The notes below the pieces were generated by a model. The model was not told the DNA's origin. It saw nothing but the letters and a program-made list of their open reading frames with translations, and ran no database searches. From contig DCHE01000072.1 in the NCBI GenBank assembly GCA_002314775.1, forward strand, positions 1 to 6,027: a DNA stretch of 6,027 nucleotides, written 5' to 3'. Shown in pieces: positions 2,976 to 6,027 of the stretch. Source of the DNA: Lachnospiraceae bacterium UBA1760 (lineage in GTDB: Bacteria > Bacillota > Clostridia > Lachnospirales > Lachnospiraceae). The position numbers were made by a program, and so were the translations under genes. How positions within the stretch are numbered: position 1 is the first letter of the stretch; each line of letters opens with the position of its first letter.

Positions 2976-5951
2976 ATGACAGCTTCTCTTTTATTCACAG
3001 GAGGCATAAAGGCTGAGGCAGAGGAAACAAGTGAAGAAGACATAATCTTGACTGAATCGACGCAGACTCCGACAGACGCGGAAGTTACGGAAGCTGAGAT
3101 ATCTACGGAAGCTGAGGAGGAACTGGAGGAACTTAGTGAAAATGTTCAGGGTATCAGCTATAGTGTCTATAGTACGGAAATTAATCAGGCAGTAAAGTTT
3201 AATAAAATAATGGTGGATGCAGGTGACTGGGTAAAGGTTAAAGTTCCGGTCAATTGTGATCTTACACTTTATCTTAAGGGAGGTTATTCAGGAAAAAGTA
3301 GCTGTAATAATCTTAACCTTTTTTATTGGATATACAAGGATAGTGTGAAAGATGAGAACCTTGTATATGCAAAAGATGGTAAGAGTGATGCAATAGAAAC
3401 TGGAAAGTCACCTGATGATAGTACTTATAAAAATGTACTTGGTGGAAACTATGATTATAAAGAAACTATAAACCTTGAGGCAGGAACATATATACTTGTC
3501 GTGAGACGTAATATTTATGGTTCAATTGATGCTAATACCCAATATTATTACAATGCACTTTTTTACTATTCCACAGGCAAGGAATTTGTGAGTATGGTAA
3601 GTATTGATGGTCTTGAAGAGCCGATTCACCATGGTACACCTATTCAGGGTAATGAGCCTACTGTAAGGGGGGATGAACTTGAGGTGGATACAAGCTCTTA
3701 TAGTATAAAGAGGAATTCCGCAAGTGCAAACTATGGTATTAATATGAATCAGGGTTACACCTATACCTTCAGCATGAAGCTAAAGGTGAAGGATAGTTCT
3801 AAATATGAATTCGGTAATAGTGTAACAGGCTATTTGTCTGGTTTGAATTATTATGGTTCAGTTTCTACAAGAAGGTTCTTTCTAAATGGAGAAGAGGTAA
3901 GCTATGACTCTGATGATTTTAAAGCGGAGGTTAGTGCTGACGGATCATATATGACAATTACAATAGTATATGATGATTTTGTAAAAATACATGATGGAAT
4001 TACCTTTGATAAACAGTTTAGAGATGATGAATCTGTGCTAAACAAATACAACAAGACTGAGCCTGGCTATTACGTTCTCCCAGAAGGCAATTATTGTCTT
4101 ACCAGAGATATTACAATAGATAAACCTATCAAAATAGCGGCATCAAGTACTGTCAATTTCTGCCTTGCAGGTCATAAGATTAACTATAGTGGAATAATGT
4201 CAGAGATGATAGAAGTAGCAGAAGGTAGTACCTTAAATCTCTATGACTGTGGAAAAAAATATACAGGTACCATCGATGGTACTAAGCTTGCTTCTGGTAC
4301 TGCTACTAGACCAATGCTTGTTAGTGTATATGGAACCTTCAATATGTATGGTGGAAGGCTTACCAATGCATATAGAGGATCAGAAGGCTCTGCTGTCACA
4401 GTATTCGATAGTGGTACTTTCAACCTTTACGACGGTTCTATTGACCATAATACTTCCGGCTTATATGGAGCGGTTACTACCATGGGAGCGGATTCACGCT
4501 TCAATATGTATGGCGGAACAATAGAAAACAATACTTCAAATGGTAAAGGTGCAGCTATTCATCAGGTTCATGATGCATCAGCCATATATATATATGGTGG
4601 AACTATAAAGGATAATGTATGTAACGGAGATTACGGTGGAGCTATCTATGCAAATGTATTATTCTTATATGGTGGTACAATTACTGGAAATTCAGTCACT
4701 AAAGCAAGTAGCGCTGGAGGCGGAATATATATAAGAGGTGGTAAGGTTTACATTTCAGGAAAACCTGTTGTTAAAGACAATTTAGGTTATGATGGTATTG
4801 CTGATAACCTTTATCTTGGATGTAATAGTAAAGGCGATGTAGCACAAATTAGTTTTCAAGAGCTCAACTTAGATATGTGTGCCGAGGTCCATGTAAAAAC
4901 TGATAAGTATAATACAAGATTATCTATTAACTGCAGTAAGGACTGTCGTACAGTTCTTCGCTCAGATGTGGATGGATATGTATTCGTAAGTGAAACATAT
5001 GGTAAGTATTACTATGTTGCATTAGAGAAAGTCATCCTAACTGAGCAGATTGTTATTGATACTACGGATTTTGAAGCGATAGCAGGCGAGAAATATCAGA
5101 TTAAGTACCATAGAGTTCCAGAGGATGCTAATGACGAGATAGAAGTTGTCATTACATATTGTAAAAAGATATACCATAACGGATATTTTTCAGATTATTT
5201 AAAAATAGACACAGATGGTAATGTATACACTAAGGTCGGAATTAATCCAGCATCTGATTGGTATTATGTAAGTTTTAAAACAGAAAATGTTTCAGTCGAT
5301 ACACACTTGTTAGTAACAGATGCTACAAAATATACTAAGAAAAATAAATTGCTGTTCAATAAGGAAACTGGTGCGGTTTGTATGGATAATGATAGACATA
5401 TTTACTTGCTGTATGTACCTGAGGGTGGACAGAAGGTAGAGTTTGACTATACCTGTGACCAGGAGAATTCGACTATTTCAATTGCTGGATTAAATAATGA
5501 TATAGCTGTTAGTATGGAAGTAACTGAAAAGGATGGCAAGTATGTTGCCAATACTTCACGTTTACTACCCGAGGGATATTACTACATAATACTTAATAAT
5601 AATACATCTGACGAGATGGAATATACCCTAACGGCAAAACATACCTTTATTAAGGGCAAATGCCAGATGCCTTACTATGGTGAGGGTGGTGGATTTTTGA
5701 TTGGTATTGAATCAAACAATAATCCAAATAACTCATACACTTATGAGATTTTAATTCTTGACTGTACACTTCTTGCTGAGGGCAAGGATGCATGGGTATC
5801 TACAACAACAAGATGCGGAGTTGCTCCAGGAGAAAAATGTCTATGGTGGTTATGGCAGCCAAAGTATGGTTATTACTGGACACTCTTCAGAGTGTTTGAC
5901 AAGGATGGTAACCTGCTTGAGGAGCAGTGCTACGGCTTCCAGAATATTTAG
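2976..5951 (+). CDS. Large secreted right-handed beta-helix protein, 5' end frameshifted
   Basis: The open frame encodes 991 residues, but the true protein very likely begins at the out-of-frame ATG 2927. From 2976 alone the start keeps only the rear of the signal peptide, with a probable signal peptidase I site after the AEA at residues 13-15. Next comes an acidic, Thr/Glu-rich linker (about 16-56). A beta-sandwich-like region (about 66-200; VDAGDWVKVKVP and INLEAGTYILVVRR) resembles pre-peptidase C-terminal domains, and a second beta-rich region follows (about 235-340). A parallel beta-helix (about 360-620) has coils of the FNMYGGTIENNTS...GGAI type. Another beta-rich stretch, a second PPC-like region (about 790-885; RHIYLLYVPEGGQKVEFDY and LLPEGYYYIILNNN) and an aromatic tail complete it. 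No LPXTG, SLH, choline-binding or membrane anchor is visible, so it is probably released or bound non-covalently. Carbohydrate binding or adhesion is plausible, but no catalytic residues can be identified. Confidence 0.82.
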   Translation: MTASLLFTGGIKAEAEETSEEDIILTESTQTPTDAEVTEAEISTEAEEELEELSENVQGISYSVYSTEINQAVKFNKIMVDAGDWVKVKVPVNCDLTLYLKGGYSGKSSCNNLNLFYWIYKDSVKDENLVYAKDGKSDAIETGKSPDDSTYKNVLGGNYDYKETINLEAGTYILVVRRNIYGSIDANTQYYYNALFYYSTGKEFVSMVSIDGLEEPIHHGTPIQGNEPTVRGDELEVDTSSYSIKRNSASANYGINMNQGYTYTFSMKLKVKDSSKYEFGNSVTGYLSGLNYYGSVSTRRFFLNGEEVSYDSDDFKAEVSADGSYMTITIVYDDFVKIHDGITFDKQFRDDESVLNKYNKTEPGYYVLPEGNYCLTRDITIDKPIKIAASSTVNFCLAGHKINYSGIMSEMIEVAEGSTLNLYDCGKKYTGTIDGTKLASGTATRPMLVSVYGTFNMYGGRLTNAYRGSEGSAVTVFDSGTFNLYDGSIDHNTSGLYGAVTTMGADSRFNMYGGTIENNTSNGKGAAIHQVHDASAIYIYGGTIKDNVCNGDYGGAIYANVLFLYGGTITGNSVTKASSAGGGIYIRGGKVYISGKPVVKDNLGYDGIADNLYLGCNSKGDVAQISFQELNLDMCAEVHVKTDKYNTRLSINCSKDCRTVLRSDVDGYVFVSETYGKYYYVALEKVILTEQIVIDTTDFEAIAGEKYQIKYHRVPEDANDEIEVVITYCKKIYHNGYFSDYLKIDTDGNVYTKVGINPASDWYYVSFKTENVSVDTHLLVTDATKYTKKNKLLFNKETGAVCMDNDRHIYLLYVPEGGQKVEFDYTCDQENSTISIAGLNNDIAVSMEVTEKDGKYVANTSRLLPEGYYYIILNNNTSDEMEYTLTAKHTFIKGKCQMPYYGEGGGFLIGIESNNNPNNSYTYEILILDCTLLAEGKDAWVSTTTRCGVAPGEKCLWWLWQPKYGYYWTLFRVFDKDGNLLEEQCYGFQNI
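4227..4782 (+). repeat. Beta-helix coil repeats within the secreted protein
   Basis: Residues 418-602 (counted from ATG 2976) contain about seven degenerate coils of roughly 22-30 residues. Each is built on a [ST]-x-[FLI]-x-[ML]-Y-[GD]-G-[TS]-I core: STLNLYDCG, GTFNMYGGRL, GTFNLYDGSI, RFNMYGGTI, AIYIYGGTI, LFLYGGTI and KVYISGKPV. Asn-rich turns (IENNTS, IKDNVC, ITGNSV) and GGAI/GGGI strands separate them. The pattern is that of pectate-lyase-like or adhesin-type parallel beta-helices. The DNA is diverged between coils, so this is an old protein repeat and not a recent DNA duplication. Confidence 0.8.
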
Positions 5952-5977
5952 CCTATAATAATTAAATCTAATAACCG

Positions 5978-6008
5978 GAGGACACTGATTTTTCAGTGTC
6001 CTCTTTTT
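5978..6008 (+). terminator. Intrinsic terminator of the secreted protein gene
   Basis: A perfect 11-bp stem GAGGACACTGA (5978-5988) and TCAGTGTCCTC (5993-6003) encloses a TTTT loop and is followed by five T. It lies 26 bases after the stop codon, closing this gene as a separate transcription unit. Nothing else is recognisable between it and the window end. Confidence 0.92.
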
Positions 6009-6027
6009 GTTATCCCGATGAGCCAAG

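Noticed and set aside
2927..2980. Translation of MKKVL followed by re-initiation at ATG 2976 as the normal way to make the protein
   Set aside because: ATG 2976 has no ribosome binding site, and starting there discards the basic n-region encoded in the same frame just upstream. A frameshift explains the data better.
2985..3020. Lipoprotein signal (lipobox) around the cysteine in FALACS
   Set aside because: The residues before Cys (A-L-A) do not fit the [LVI]-[ASTVI]-[GAS]-C pattern, and a hydrophobic stretch continues past it to an AEA cleavage site.
4241..4524. Overlapping open frames on both strands inside the secreted gene
   Set aside because: They lack ribosome binding sites and recognisable domains and arise from the repetitive composition of the beta-helix coding region.

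Overview
The window suggests a Gram-positive anaerobe of the class Clostridia, most likely a Lachnospiraceae-type gut or rumen bacterium. The grounds are AT-rich genes with strong AGGAGG-type ribosome binding sites, a UPF0340 (YwlG-type) protein, a macro-domain protein with a C-terminal domain I associate with gut Firmicutes, and a large secreted beta-helix protein. The assignment rests on gene content and sequence style only, not on a phylogenetic marker.

Layout. Positions 1-162 hold no gene. They carry a GC-rich palindromic element whose two arms are inverted copies of the 3' end of the neighbouring tRNA gene. At 163-196 lies a hairpin terminator, followed by a minus-strand tRNA-Leu gene (199-282) with a clear minus-strand promoter. 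The anticodon reads AAG, so position 34 is A, which is uncommon for leucine tRNAs in bacteria. Reading right from a divergent promoter (435-463) are three closely spaced plus-strand genes, probably one operon: a UPF0340 protein (497-1042), a GNAT N-acetyltransferase (1057-1536) and a macro-domain protein with a lysine-rich linker and an HTH-like C-terminal domain (1579-2760).

A 166-bp AT-rich gap with a 10-bp tandem repeat and a likely promoter leads to a single large gene (open frame 2976-5951). It encodes a secreted right-handed beta-helix protein flanked by beta-sandwich-like regions, and it ends in a strong terminator (5978-6008). Its well-placed ribosome binding site and start codon (ATG 2927) are out of frame with the rest of the gene. 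A net one-base difference near an A6 run separates the start of the signal peptide from the body. The gene is therefore switched off, phase-variable, or affected by a sequencing error.

How the genes relate: the tRNA is an independent unit. The three middle genes may be co-transcribed, but no shared pathway is evident from sequence; a small-molecule or ADP-ribose-related role for the macro and GNAT pair is inference. The secreted protein is a separate transcription unit, probably acting outside the cell. The observations most worth following are the tRNA-end-derived palindrome, the A34 leucine tRNA and the frameshifted secretion signal.
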